Assembly: GCA_964394395.1 (NCBI GenBank)
Contig: CAYMWV010000086.1
Location: 1-13,875, forward strand
DNA: 13,875 nucleotides
Direction of reading: 5' to 3'
DNA from: Sediminispirochaeta sp964394395
GTDB lineage: Bacteria; Spirochaetota; Spirochaetia; DSM-16054; Sediminispirochaetaceae
Part shown: piece by piece, positions 13,873 through 13,875 of the stretch
Layout: the number at the start of each line of letters is the position of its first letter
Numbering within the stretch: position 1 is the first letter of the stretch
The notes under the pieces: model-generated
Databases searched by the model: none
What the model saw: only the letters and a program-made list of their open reading frames with translations
Told to the model about the DNA's origin: nothing
Position numbers and translations under genes: made by a program

Positions 13873-13875
13873 CAG

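Noticed and set aside
1..13875. tRNA or rRNA genes
   Set aside because: I saw no cloverleaf with a TTCRANY T-loop plus CCA-type end, and no rRNA-like conserved blocks, on either strand.

Overview
The window looks like a chromosomal segment of an anaerobic, fermentative bacterium. The protein styles (Rpn-type PD-(D/E)XK protein, UxaE-based uronate pathway, NuoE/NuoF-linked formate dehydrogenase) and the GC-rich coding DNA with AT-rich promoters would fit a Spirochaetota-like genome. That assignment is inference from resemblance, not from a marker gene.

Layout. (1) 1-3340, minus strand: a three-gene operon, NuoE-like -> NuoF-like -> formate dehydrogenase catalytic subunit. The last gene runs off the left edge. 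Its promoter is at 3439-3467. Together the genes make a soluble NAD(P)-linked formate dehydrogenase. (2) 3571-5830: a possible 27-codon ORF coupled to a zinc-ribbon methyltransferase on the plus strand. It converges, with a 53-bp overlap, on an EamA permease that lies downstream of a Uma2-family nuclease gene. (3) 5989-7461, minus: a PLP beta-eliminating lyase of the tryptophanase/tyrosine phenol-lyase family with tyrosine-phenol-lyase-like substrate residues and its own good promoter. (4) 7590-7977, plus: the C-terminal remnant of a BrnT toxin followed by an intact BrnA/CopG-type antitoxin. (5) 7984-11039, minus: uxaC-uxaE, a galacturonate branch that uses tagaturonate epimerase. A divergent ROK-family repressor gene follows at 11331-12449. 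The 290-bp space between them holds the uxaC promoter, a perfect palindrome on its -10 box, and a run of perfect hairpins that would form the uxaC mRNA leader. The last hairpin looks like an intrinsic terminator. (6) 12530-13441, plus: an Rpn/PD-(D/E)XK family protein, then about 200 bp of very GC-rich, highly self-complementary DNA. (7) 13678-13875: the start of a ribbon-helix-helix antitoxin-like gene whose reading frame is broken where a short segment bounded by inverted repeats begins.

Functionally, the window combines fermentation and redox metabolism (formate, aromatic amino acid, hexuronate) with accessory debris (toxin-antitoxin remnants, Rpn and Uma2 nuclease-fold proteins, a short inverted-repeat element). 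I see no clearly new multi-gene system. The most unusual signals are the mutually exclusive pairings in the uxaC leader, the GC-rich structured region after the Rpn gene, and two independently broken toxin-antitoxin loci.
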